DNA of 64,000 nucleotides, taken from NCBI GenBank assembly GCA_943737045.1, contig CALSFV010000292.1, positions 372,001 to 436,000 on the forward strand. Reading direction: 5' to 3'. The notes beneath the pieces are model-generated. The model was not told the DNA's origin, searched no databases, and saw only the letters and a program-made list of their open reading frames with translations. The stretch is from Parapristionchus giblindavisi (lineage: Eukaryota; Nematoda; Chromadorea; Rhabditida; Diplogasteridae). Position 1 is the first letter of the stretch, and each line of letters opens with the position of its first letter. Positions 1-10,585 of the stretch are shown here, in pieces. Both the position numbers and the translations under genes were made by a program.

Positions 1-242
1 GCAACGCGATTCACAGTCATTGGAGCAGGCTGAGATTCTGAAAGGCATATTATTCAGGGATGAAATCAAAATTTACTGTAGTATCTAAGTACAAAAACGT
101 AAAATTCATCCTCACTCTTTCGTATTAGTATCAAAGCTGTGATCTAGATATTGCAGCATTTTCGTCGTTCTTACTTTTTTAATCACTACATACATATTAC
201 ATAGAATATCGTTATTTTTTCTTATTCAAGAAACGATAAATA

Positions 243-279
<37 letters not shown>

Positions 280-3200
280 TTAATTTTTAAACCTTTCTGA
301 AGGAAGGCGTCGGCTCGCTCGCACGAGTTCTCAAAGTAGAGAAGGTTGTCAACCAATGTTGGACTGAAAGCACATCATTCTTCCTTATATAGTATTTGAT
401 AAGTAAAAAATATGTGTAGATGTATGGATGAATCGATGCATAGATGAATGAAAACCATTGATCTATGATGGTCCCGACGTATGACTCACCGCTCCAATGC
501 GTGAATGTGATAAAGAACAAGAACATGTGACTCCCTCTCTCCGGTCCCCCCTCGACTCTACCCATTATAATTCATGCTATTTATTTCACTTGCTGTCACA
601 TTTATTTAATGTAAGATAAATTAAAATTTAAAAAAATTAAATTGATTTCTTACGCGAAGTCCGTAGGATGTGTGGTAGAGTCGGCATCGTTCAGCGAGCA
701 ACGGCCAGCGTGGAAATCAAAGGAAGCGGACTAGAATAGCAAAATTAAAATAATATCGATTACACGAAATGATCTTTGATCTTTGATCTTTCACCTTGCA
801 AGCGTAGTCGGTAGAAAGTGTACACAATTCGATACATAGTTGAAGACCCTCGTATGATGGGGGAAGTCCGTCGAATTGTTCACGTGGAGAAACCTGAGAT
901 TCATTTTAATCTCTTCAAATTCACATTTTAAATATTGAAACTGCGATGCCGTATCTGTTTTTTCCTGTTCAAAAAGGGAAATGTTGTTTAAAAAACATTT
1001 TTCAGAATAAACATCACTTTAAGAAGTGAATAAGAAACATAACTAACATTAAGAGTGAAATCACGGAAGCCCATGAAGTAGCCACAGTTCTGGAAGACGG
1101 TGAGGGAGTCTGAATTGATACTTAGCTCTTACGGACTAACTTAACACTTTAGCTTAAACTTAACTTAAGACTTAAGACTCTTAGACTTAAGTAGTCTTAA
1201 ATGTTAAGTTAAGTTAAGTCATGACTTACTGGAGAAGCAGAATCGCGTGCTTGTAGATACGGAGAAGTCATCGCTTGCACTTCTCTTCATTGACACTCCG
1301 TCAAAGTCGACATTGCATTGACACGCGTGATTTTTCTCCGAATAAGTCATCGATCGGGCGCCATCCTTAAGGAGTTAATGATAAGGTCATGATAAGGTCG
1401 TTAAGGTTATGATAAGGTCGTTGTTGTAGCCTAACTGATGAAGAATGGACACCCTAAAGCCTGATTAGCGCAACTATGCGACCCCTGATAAATTATGTTA
1501 TGGTATGTTATGATAAGGTCGTCTAACGTCACTCACGACTTCACTGCATGCCGCCTCACAAGCTTCGCGGCTTTCGACAGGAGCGGATGCGCCGGGTCCT
1601 TGCAAATCTGGCTCCGCGTTCTCGAATCGAACCCAGAGGGGAATCTCATCGTCGAGACAACCTAGAAAAAAGATCAAAGATCAAAATCATGAGATGAATG
1701 ATAGGTATAGGTTTAAAAAAAGGTAATAATAATAGGTAATAATAGTATTAATAATAGGTCGATACCAGTAACGGGGGCATTTCCATCAGCAGTTTCATCA
1801 TCCACTACTGGCCGACGCTTGATGCTGAACTTGGGCTGTTCCATTGAGATACTGAAAAGAGTTTTCGTTTCAAATATCAAAAAGATCAAAGATCAATCAC
1901 TCACGGAACGGGCGCCTGAGTGGTGGTTGTGGTAGTGACAACTGCTCTGGCAGGTGGTCCCTTTCTTCTAGAATTGATCGTTCTTCTGTATGGCTTCCTC
2001 GTAGTGGTGGTGGTGGTGATGGGTTTACGAGTCGTAGTAGTGACATCAGCATCCTGAATGAGATCAGAGATCAAAGATCAAACTACAGTAATCTTACATC
2101 CGACACAGTTCCTCCGAGTTGTTGTGCGAACAGCTGAGCCTTCGAGAACGTGTTCTTCTTCAGCTCCTATAATAGCCTACTTAGCTCTCTTGAGGTTACT
2201 GTAACGGTTTCATTTAGAGCTAACTCATAAGTGCTAACAAGGAGTCTCTCTCAGCTTAAGGTGGCGAAAAGTGACGATTTATAGCTCATTTGAAAGCCCT
2301 TTCTCTGTAGAATAAGAATGTATGTTTAAAAAATCCGAAACGCTCTGTACATGGATTTAAAAAAATCCAAAGTTTGAGCAATTTCTGCCTTGAAATTCCT
2401 GTGTAATGCCAGTTGAATTGCCGTACAATGATGGCCTACTTCTCCACGCTCTCTCTCAGAGCTAGTGGTGGCGCAGTGGTAAAGATGTCGCTTACAATTT
2501 TTGCGCTGCGGGTTCGATCCCCACCGATGCGACTTGTTTTGCACGATTTTTACACTTGTTTTTTATGATATTTTTTTTAAAATTTCGTAATATGCTAATA
2601 TGCTAATTCGTAATATGTAATATCTCGATGAAACAAAGAACAACACTGAAAGATTTGTTCCAAAGAAAGAAAGATGAGAAAGGTTTCCCATTAAACACGA
2701 GTGTCGGTCATTGTCGTTGTGCGAGAGTCGAGTTCGGCCCAATCGATATCGCTGTCGCTGTCATCACTATCGCTCTCGCCCTCCCCGTTATCCATTTCCA
2801 AATCAATATCCAATCTTGAGTTGGAAGCGTCCACGAGAATGCTCTTGAAGCGGTTGTAGAGAGCCTTCTCCATTCGCGTAGGCGGACGCTCGGTAACAGG
2901 ATCACAAACGTGCTGCGACAGCATGATAACTACCCTGGCAGGCTCGAAGGAGCTGCAGTCGGTGCCCATACCGAAGCCTATATCAAAATGTTATGTATAT
3001 GAAATAGTATAAAGAAAAAAGGAAGAAAAATGAAGAAACTTGAAAGATTCTGAAGAATGTATAGCTAAGCAATTGATTGGAGAGGGAAAGAAAGAAGAGT
3101 AGATCAGAATATAGAATTATTGATTGACTTACTCGTTTGTTATTCAAATCTTTGAGTGTTGTTCTTTGTTTCATCGAGATTTCTGAAATACGTTGAATCT

Positions 3201-4679
3201 TTCAATCAACACTGACAAACTTTCAGACAGATGCATGGATATCAGTAAGCATATTACGAAATTTAAAAAAAATATCATAAAAAGACAAGTGTAAAAATCG
3301 TGCAAAACATGTCGCATCGGTGGGGATCGAACCCGCAGCGCAAAAATTGTAAGCGACATCTTTACCACTGCGCCACCACTAGCTCTGAGAGAGAGCGCGG
3401 AGAAGTAGGCCATCATTGTACGGCAATTCAACTGGCATTACACAGGAATTTCAAGGCAGAAATTGCTTAAACTTTGGATTTTTTTAAAATCCATGTACAG
3501 AGCCGTTTCGGATTTTTTAAACATACATTCTTATTCTACAGAGAAAGGGCTTTCAAATGAGCTATAAATCGTCACTTTTCGCCACCTTAAGCTGAGAGAG
3601 ACTCCTTGTAAGTCATAAGTACTAAGTCATAAGTGCCAAGTCATAAGTGCCAAGTCATAAAAGCTAAGTCATAAGAGCTAAGTCATAAGTGCTAAGTCAC
3701 TAAAAGTGCCTGACGAACCCGGCGCCGGGTAAGCCATGGGTGCTGCTCGTTCACTTCAATCGGCAGACTTCTCGGCGGTTTGTGGAAGCGGCCCTTAACG
3801 CCAAGTCACTAAGTGTAATTCGTAAGTGCTTAAGTCAAGGATCCTTGATTACTTAAAGGGATAACACTCTCAATGGCCTCTTCAACGGTTTATATGTCCT
3901 AATCCAAAATCGTTTAGTAATTCTATCAAATCAATTATATGTAGCTCTTCTTAACTTTTTCGATGTCCACTTATACTTATGCTACCCCGTTGTGGCATAG
4001 TAAATTATGTATCCAACCATTTTTCTTGTTTGTGTCCTATGTATTGTTAATTACGTACCAGCATAATAAAGTTATTATTATACTCTCTCATTGTTAGAGA
4101 ACAGAGAAATAGTGCGCGGAATGAAAAGGCCATTGAGTGACGTCACTCTCCCTTTAAGGATCAAGGAATTCCTACACTCTTCTTGTCGTCGGTCTTCTTG
4201 CTCGGGCTCTTTCTGATGTCAGTCTTCTCCTGAAGGGATCGTTGGATTTAACTGTACTTAAGAACTTAAATGCTAAGTAAGCTTAAATCGCTAACATCAT
4301 CTTCGTAGTCGATCTCTTCAGAAACAGCGTCAGGGACGGCGAGGAACTTCTTGTTGACAACGGGCTCTTCGTCACTATCTCCAGAAATCATCTGAAATAG
4401 TTCACTGTATACAGAGAACAACAAAAATATGGACAATATATTTGCCAACTTGTTCTACTTGTGTACAAGATTTGCCCACATTCGGGTAAATGGTAGCCCA
4501 AAAAAAACCAGCAATTAAACAGCGGCAACTTTAATCTCTGTGTATTCTCTTTACTTTGAAAGATCGCAGAACAAGGAAAATTTTTCAAAATTAATGAATG
4601 CTAGTTGCATGGCTCACAAAGAAAAGTAGAACTGCACTAGAATACTGCAATCCCATAACTTATCATAATGTATATAATA

Positions 4680-4729
<50 letters not shown>

Positions 4730-4982
4730 TAAATTTATCACGTCAAGCGATCATCGCTAGGTGGGGATGGAACGGGTAAAGTCAGGACTATTCATACTCC
4801 AATATGCCATGATAATGCGAATAGAGGCTTATAATAAATGATAAGCCTCTATTGGCGACAACAGAGGAAGGATTCTTCATAGGAAGTAGTCCTCTCCCAA
4901 CTACTTATTGATACACTACTCTCTTTGATGAACTGTTTCCTAATCAATACGAGAAGGAACAATATTACAAACTCTTGAAACA

Positions 4983-5013
<31 letters not shown>

Positions 5014-5248
5014 ACAAACAAATAAATAAATAAATAAAACATACCTCAACAGGACTCTCCTTCTTCTCGTCGTCTTCATCATTGGACACAACATTGGTGG
5101 GGGCCTTGATCACCTTCTCAGGTGCTCGCGCGATCTTCCTACGCTCAATCTCACCGTCGTTGATCTTAATTATAGATAACGTCATCTTTGATTTACAAAC
5201 CTGTATTGTTTCATGCTGAGCATGTCGATAAATATATATATATATATG

Positions 5249-5343
<95 letters not shown>

Positions 5344-8300
5344 CCCTTGTCAGTGCAATAAATCACTTCATATAATCCTTTTCACTTGAGATTTTTATGT
5401 CTCATTGTCAGTAATTTCATTAGCAAAATAAGGATAATTCACGTCGTTTTTATGACGTTTTGTGCAATTAAATTGGTGAATTATATTTCAGGAATAACGT
5501 TCATATTGACCGTATAAAATACACTTGTTTAATTGGTACGAGAGTAGCCAGCCACAATGAATTCCTATGTTTAGAGAGAGAGTCCAAGCGAGAAAGTACG
5601 CAGATCAGAGAGAGTACAAGGAAGGAAGGAAGGGTAAAGGGGTTGATCGATAGAATATTTCTGCGTTTAGCAGCGACACGGACGGAACACACAAGCCAAA
5701 AGGACGTACGCCCCTTTTGCCACATGCACATCAAAGTTAAAAAAAACTACGGTATTTATTAGGCGGCATTGCTAAATGCAGAAACGCAACTCTAGAGGCG
5801 GAATTTTCAAAAATATTCGTAAATTAGCAAAAAAATCGTACTGAATAAATGCACAAAAAATTAATTTCGTAGTCGTGAGAGCTAGCTGAAAGCTGTTGTC
5901 ATCAAATTAGGCGGAACTATAGGTCTGCAAGATATTTGAATATGCAAAATGTTAATAAATGTCGTATTCACAGAGATATCACGACATAACGAAATATAGG
6001 ACTTTTCAATGCATTTAGCAAACTTCGTATTGCCAACACTCTTATTTCTTCTCTATTTTTTCCAATACAATTTAGATTGTTTCAGTGTTCACCCTCATCA
6101 AAGATTTAAGCGAAATAAATTCATTAAACTACAAAATTTTGAAGAAACAAAAATAATTCCGGATCTGCGAATTAGGGGTTCCTAAAACGCGCGGTGGCGT
6201 GCATATAGTGTGCGGCAATTTGCTGACCCGCCTTTGTCCCGTCCGTGGCGAGTAGTAAGGCAATTTCACAAGTACAATTTATACGGACAATACCTTGATC
6301 TCGTGTTTCTTCACTTCCTTCTCTGATGCAGTATCATCCCCTCCGAGAAGTTCCTCGTACATATCTGGATACGATGTGCGCAGAGTCTCGATCTTCTCCT
6401 TCAGCTTCTACAAAGATCAAAGATCAAGGATCAAAGTACAATATAACTTTAATTCTAACTAATTCTTTATCCTATCAGCACATTAAAATCAGAGGAATAT
6501 GATTTTAGGCAAAGATTTAACTACAATCCCTTGGACACTCAGTAGCTTTCGATCAACTGAACACTAAGGCAGTAGTTAAATTTAATACGCTGTTCCAGAT
6601 ATGCAGAATATAATATTGCACTATTTTTTGTTGAATATTTAAATTAAAGAAGAAGAGAAACCTTTCTGATTTGTTCCTTGACCCTCTTGAGCTCCTCCCT
6701 CTCCTCCTCATCTCTCGTCTGTTCTTCCTTTCGTTGTTCTGCCTCGAACATCTCAGTATTACGCTCGATGTCGTCCACAAGATCGTTCATCGCGTCCTTA
6801 AGGGAGAAAGTCAGGTTTAGGCCGTTTTTGTAAAATGGCTTAAGAGGCCGTTTGTGTAAGAGTCGGGCAAATCTGGGAGAGGGTTGGCACAGGCCAAAAA
6901 TTTTGATACCCTCAAAACTTGTGTATAGGGGTTATCGACCTCGCTGATGAAGATGTGCATAGTCATTTTGGCTCCAGTGGTCCAGCAACGCCTGTGCGGG
7001 ATTACGGTAACATCACGTTTTCAAGTCGTTCTCGGTCCATGGTTGAGCTAGAGGTATGAAAATTGGGCTCCTGGGTCAGAATTCGATGGCGATGATGGCT
7101 GTCTACATCATTAGTTTTGAAAAGTTTTCAAAAGGTTGATTAGTGGAAATTTTGATGGACACGGATGCGGGCATAGCGAGTATGACAGTTCGAACCGGCG
7201 TGACGAGAGGATTCCAATGATGTATTATGAGCCCATACGTACATTGCCATCTCAATATTGCCTCGATATAGTGAGCTGCAAAATCACGAGGAGTTGTCTG
7301 CGTCTCTCTATTCCGCGCGCTCTCTCGACACTCTCTCATTTCGCCGCGCTCTCTCGAGAGTGCGAGAGAGCGCGCGGAATTGAGAGAGTCCTCTTGTTTA
7401 CCTCTTTCGCAGCTCACTATATCGAGGCAATATTGAGATGGCAATGTACGTATGGGCTCATAATACATCATTGGAATCCTCTCGTCACGCCGGTTCGAAC
7501 TGTCATACTCGCTATGCCCGCATCCGTGTCCATCAAAATTTCCACTAATCAACCTTTTGAAAACTTTTCAAAACTAATGATGTAGACAGCCATCATCGCC
7601 ATCGAATTCTGACCCAGGAGCCCAATTTTCATACCTCTAGCTCAACCATGGACCGAGAACGACTTGAAAACGTGATGTTACCGTAATCCGTCCCAGGCGT
7701 TGCGGGACCACTGGGGCCAAAATAACTATGTCCATCTTCATCAGCGGGGTCGATAACCCCTATACACAAGTTTTGAGGGTATTAAAATTTTTGGCCTGTG
7801 CCAACCTTGTTCGACTCTTACACAAACGGCCTCTTAAAGGGAACGTGACCTCTCTCAATGGTCTCTTCATTTGCACACTATTTATCTGTTCTCTAACAAC
7901 GAGAGAGCATTGCGCGTCGAAGAGACCATGGAAAGAGGTTAAGCTCCCTTCAAAGTGACACCCCAAGCTAATTTTAAACTCTCCGCTCTGGCCACACTCT
8001 CTCACTTTCTTTGTCTACGAGAGAGTATTGCCAAGGCTGAGAGCAAAATCATCTTAGGGTGTCGCTTTAAGTCACCTTCATTCCCATGTCCTCCAGAGTG
8101 GGCGGTGGCTTCATTGTGGTCGTAGTCGTGGTTGTTGTCGTGGTGAGCTGCAAATATTCAGGAGTACTTAAGCTAAGTCATAAGGAATACTTAGCAACTT
8201 AAGATAAGTCATGGAAAAGTCACTTCATTGTGTGAAGGAATAATGATAAATATCTACACACAGAAAAATAAGTGTTCTCCACGGAGAATAAGACCTGATT

Positions 8301-10576
8301 GAGAGAAGTGTCATATTTAACATTTTTAGAGCTCAAAAAGTGAAAAAAAGTGCTCAACAAGTGTTAAATATGACACTTCTCAGGTCTTATGCTCCGTGGA
8401 TAATAATTATTTTCTGTGTGTACATACCCCTGTATCACTGTCAAGAGTGGCGTATTTGCGCTTCGAGAACTTGCCACCGTGCTTTCTAGCTACTACTGGA
8501 GACTTGAACTCCCTCTCAGTGGTCTCGGGATTCGATGTGGTTAGAGCTCGTCCGTTCTCAGGGAGCTGCGCCATCACGGATTCTCAACGAACAGTAAATA
8601 TAAATTTAGAGCTCACATAGAGCTTAAATTTTAAAAGCATATGAATGAAGCTGTATGTTTGCCAGAGACTTCCAGATTGTAGCTTACAATTAAGTACAGT
8701 TAATATTGTAAATGAATTGCATTCATTTACACTATTAACTGTACTAAAAATTATTATAAACTTACTCTTAAATTGCAAATAAATAAATAAATTCATAATA
8801 CGTACCTAAACATTCCTTCTTCGTTACTCTAAAGTAGATCATTCGGGGAGCGAACTCTGCCTGCTCTGCACCATCATCGAGGAAGAAGTGACAGAGATGC
8901 TTGGCCGAGTCGTATACGATCGATCGGCAACGAGTCTTAATGGTAAGTCATACGTTTAAGTCAATGATGTTTAATACCGGTTTTAGTTTATTCCCGGGCA
9001 TCTCAATTTTTAGAGAAAATTGTTTTTGCATTCAGCGAGATGTGATCTATGGTTCTGCCTGGCCAGTTTAGTCGCAAAAAAAAAACTCGAGAGTCCCCTT
9101 CTTTAATGATGTCTAACAAGGGAATAGTCTCAGCTTGCATTTTTACTGTCTAAAAAGGCAAGAGACTATTCCCTTGTAAGTTCTTTTGTGGTAGCTATTT
9201 TCGTCCATGACTTACTGCGGTTAGCGCACAGAAGTGCAGACACTCCTCCTCACTGGCCATTCTGAACTCTGCATGATACGATTTCATTCCAACCAATTTG
9301 TGATTGGGATACCGCTCGAAGCATGGTCGCAGTACTGTAATTGACTGCGGTTATGGTAATAATAATAAATATTTATCGCATCTTTCAAATTAATGAACAG
9401 TTTAAAAAATCATTGTACAGTAATAATGATAAAATTAGAAGAAGCGAACAGAACTGTAACAACTAAGTCACAGTATTACATATTACATTACGTATACAAG
9501 AACTAATATTTTTTTATTGTGTGAATAAATCGTTTCGAATGTGGTGTAACTATTTAATGAACAATTCATTCATACAGACATAGAAGTATTTCGAAGTATT
9601 CAGGAAATGAATAATTGACCGAATTAAATGAAAGCAAAATCTCTATAGAATAGCAAGAACAGCATCGGGATTTCCATTTTTTGTTAAAGAAAGAAATAGT
9701 AGAAATAGGGTGGTGCCCAAAGAAAGAAGATCGAAAGTATTCAGAGAACCTTTTCAAGAATATATTAGAATAACCAATGAAATAGCAACTAAGAAAACGT
9801 TCACAACCAGCCAATTTAATCAGGTACACTTATTGGTGTGCTGGGGTATGGTAACCATATCCCAGAATGGAACGTTTACGTTAATTGTTAGAACCAAGAT
9901 GTCTCAATTTGGCCAGTAACCATGATTGATTGACAGTTCAATAAAATTTCCCACCAATCGCTTTTACAATAGATTGAAATGGTTATTCTGAGTTATCTTC
10001 ATTGTGTGGAATAGTATGCTAGTATTGTACTTGGTTGTGCCATAGGTTAAACGAAGAGTTGGATCATCTAGTTTATCGGTCAGACGCGTTTCGCGTGTTC
10101 AGCCCACCGAAAATTAACATTTTCCGACATTTCAATAGCATTTTATTGTTAGTGGTCGCATAAAAATTTCTCGAAAGCGAGAGTATCTCAAGACGGGAAA
10201 CGGGAAACTTTCGCTCTCGCCCTATCACAACCTCGTCTAAGCTAACCCATAAAGATAACGTAGAGGAAGATGGGAGGGTATACGAGAAATCGAGATAAGA
10301 TCAAAAGAGAGAATTGATGAATGAGAGAAAGTTGGTGATAATGGGTGCTCATCTACCGATCTATGTTCAGAATCTATGGATTTATGTTGAAGATCACACA
10401 TTTATGTTTGAATAAAGTTGACAAAACTGATGTGCAAAACATAAACCATAAATGAAGTTGCAAAAAAACAATGAATTAATGTCATATAATCGATAATTGA
10501 ACCTTTCAGATCGCCCTTTTCGAATGCTGAAACTGATGCTGTTAACAGAGGAAGTAGAAGGATAAGTTCCCACATT
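1..10576 (-). CDS. Secreted multi-PAN/apple-domain protein (partial, 21 exons, continues off left edge)
   Basis: Predicted extracellular protein; PAN/apple domains are disulphide modules for protein or carbohydrate binding. Exons (high to low): 10575-10503, 9334-9216, 8935-8806, 8582-8428, 8147-8076, 6796-6662, 6407-6294, 5164-5045, 4391-4296, 4229-4176, 3793-3715, 2977-2697, 2166-2098, 2053-1905, 1851-1766, 1661-1537, 1365-1230, 1109-1048, 893-795, 730-654, 37-1. Phases join without a stop into 756 codons. The start is chosen because TTTTCAG lies 1 nt before ATG (SL-like acceptor) and a signal peptide follows ([17 protein letters not shown]). PAN1 has Cys 29/56/60/67/79/106. Then come a Thr-run linker (about 161-170), a charged probable coiled coil (184-266), acidic/basic low complexity, a Ser/Asp tract (about 448-463) and Thr-rich linkers (500-545). 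PAN2 spans about 579-662; PAN3 has Cys 673/705/709/717/729/748. Less sure: the 3715 donor, the 2697 donor (GTTTAA) and the 5164 acceptor (5185 is also in frame). No orthologue named. Confidence 0.85.
244..281. repeat. (TTA)n microsatellite
   Basis: Uninterrupted TTA/ATT trinucleotide run inside the long 38-653 intron of the PAN gene. Otherwise this intron shows only the dispersed-repeat copy at about 420-515. Confidence 0.95.
420..515. repeat. Dispersed repeat copy (second copy near 20310-20398)
   Basis: The stretch around ATGCATAGATGAATGAAAAC through GCGTGAATGTGATAAA matches 20310-20398 in the same order with scattered substitutions. It lies in an intron of the PAN gene. Family unknown. Confidence 0.5.
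1120..1228. repeat. Degenerate TTAAGTC/TTAAGAC-rich intronic repeat
   Basis: Tandem short words TTAAGACTTAAG, TTAAGTTAAG and AAGTCATGAC lie between two exons of the PAN gene. They resemble the 14-mer AAGTCATAAGTGCT array at 3606-3700 and a few units at 8165-8215. Confidence 0.5.
2237..2660 (+). repeat. Left arm of SINE-bearing inverted repeat
   Basis: About 420 bp that recurs inverted at 3143-3609, with small indels. It carries a pol III-like tRNA head: box A TGGCGCAGTGG at 2469-2479 and box B GGTTCGATCCC at 2511-2521. The arm lies in the intron between PAN-gene exons 2977-2697 and 2166-2098. No acceptor stem can be formed, so it is a tRNA-derived SINE-like unit and not a tRNA gene. Confidence 0.75.
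3143..3609 (-). repeat. Right arm of SINE-bearing inverted repeat
   Basis: Inverted partner of 2237-2660. The reverse complement carries the same box B (3322-3334) and box A (3365-3375). The two arms bracket PAN-gene exon 2697-2977. The outer ends match as ACAAGGAGTCTC and its complement; the inner ends share the segment around GATGAAACAAAGAACAACAC. Confidence 0.75.
3606..3700. repeat. 14-bp minisatellite (AAGTCATAAGTGCT)n
   Basis: About six imperfect units of AAGTCATAAGTGCT/C follow the right arm of the inverted repeat, inside an intron of the PAN gene. Confidence 0.8.
3853..4158. mobile_element. M1-family MITE split by a nested insertion
   Basis: Left part begins TTAAAGGGATAACACTCTC and the right part ends CACTCTCCCTTTAA, matching the ends of the M1 palindromic MITE. 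The interior 3893-4083 is foreign. It ends AATAAAGTTATTATTA, like a LINE-type 3' tail. The whole nest lies in the intron after PAN-gene exon 4176-4229. Confidence 0.7.
4676..4728. repeat. (AAT)n microsatellite
   Basis: Trinucleotide run in the intron between PAN-gene exons 5045-5164 and 4296-4391. Nothing else is recognisable in this intron apart from the AATA run at 4980-5038. Confidence 0.95.
4980..5038. repeat. (AAATA)/(AATA)n microsatellite
   Basis: Tetranucleotide run just downstream (minus strand) of the donor of PAN-gene exon 5045-5164. Confidence 0.95.
5186..5340. repeat. Dispersed repeat end plus (TA)n tract
   Basis: The segment TTTGATTTACAAACCTG...TTTCATGCTGAGCATG (5188-5225) recurs at about 34820-34886 (inverted) and 52862-52915, always next to a TA-rich run. 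Here it reaches to about 21 bp from the 5164 splice acceptor, so a mobile sequence forms the 3' end of this intron. The (TA)n tract follows to 5340. Confidence 0.75.
5503..6292. mobile_element. Non-autonomous TIR DNA transposon filling an intron
   Basis: Ends are inverted: TATTGACCGTATAAAATACA at the left and, reverse-complemented, TATTGTCCGTATAAATTGTA at the right. No transposase is visible. The right terminus starts one base into the intron after PAN-gene exon 6294-6407, so the donor GTATTG is a host G plus the element edge. A shorter relative lies at 25745-25890 and a lone end at 38995-39020. Confidence 0.75.
6841..7837. mobile_element. ~1-kb near-perfect palindromic (foldback) element
   Basis: The sequence from TAAGAGGCCGTTTGTGTAAG to its complement CTTACACAAACGGCCTCTTA folds on itself around about 7340. 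Both strands give 149-codon ORFs with the same start and end, which is a by-product of the symmetry. It lies in the intron between PAN-gene exons 8076-8147 and 6662-6796 and ends 44 bp from the latter. Confidence 0.9.
7834..7953. mobile_element. M1-family MITE
   Basis: About 120-bp palindromic unit with TTAAAGGGA ends and the conserved core CTATTTATCTGTTCTCTAAC. It is inserted directly against the 1-kb palindrome. Confidence 0.85.
7951..8072. mobile_element. M2-family MITE at a splice donor
   Basis: Palindromic unit with ends CACCCCAAGCTAATTTTA and TTAAAGCGACACCC and the core CTTTGTCTACGAGAGAGTA. On the minus strand its end begins at +6 of the intron after exon 8076-8147 (GTGACTTAAAGCGACACC). 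Confidence 0.85.
8258..8423. mobile_element. M5-family palindromic MITE
   Basis: Ends ACACACAGAAAAATAAGTG and its complement, with the inner palindrome CCACGGAGAATAAGACCTGA. On the minus strand it begins 4 nt after the donor of PAN-gene exon 8428-8582. A second copy is at 22005-22131. Confidence 0.85.
8692..8745. repeat. Short palindrome
   Basis: AGTACAGTTAAT...GTAAATGAA folds onto TTCATTTAC...ATTAACTGTACT. It lies in a PAN-gene intron. Confidence 0.7.
9111..9175. repeat. Short hairpin-forming inverted repeat
   Basis: ACAAGGGAATAGTCTC pairs with GAGACTATTCCCTTGT about 30 bp later. It lies in the PAN-gene intron between exons 9216-9334 and 8806-8935. Confidence 0.8.
9335..10502. other. First intron of the PAN gene; no clear feature
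   Basis: 1.17 kb between the signal-peptide exon and PAN1. It contains a short palindrome (CTGGGGTATGGTAACCATATCCCAG region, 9838-9865) and open stretches on both strands at 9566-9919 that I cannot assign. No other element recognised. Confidence 0.5.
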
Positions 10577-10585
10577 CTGAAAATC
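10573..10585 (-). promoter_or_regulatory. Probable spliced-leader acceptor and start of the PAN gene
   Basis: On the minus strand an ATTTTCAG sits one base before ATG TGG GAA. The only upstream in-frame ATG (10587) would place the AG inside the coding sequence. Trans-splicing to a spliced leader at 10576 is inferred from this context, which is typical of nematode genes. Confidence 0.6.

Noticed and set aside
287..565. 92-aa minus-strand ORF as a PAN-gene exon
   Set aside because: It includes the (TTA)n edge and a dispersed repeat. The phase-correct continuation with PAN cysteines is exon 37-1.
2462..2532. tRNA gene
   Set aside because: Box A and box B match, but no 7-bp acceptor stem or proper anticodon arm can be formed, and it recurs within a larger repeat. 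Called SINE-like instead.
2326..3431. ORFs of 72 and 86 aa in the inverted repeat arms
   Set aside because: They are read across the tRNA-like repeat sequence.
7103..7585. Two 149-aa ORFs on opposite strands with the same N- and C-termini
   Set aside because: They are the two strands of one palindrome; identical ends follow from symmetry and no domain is present.
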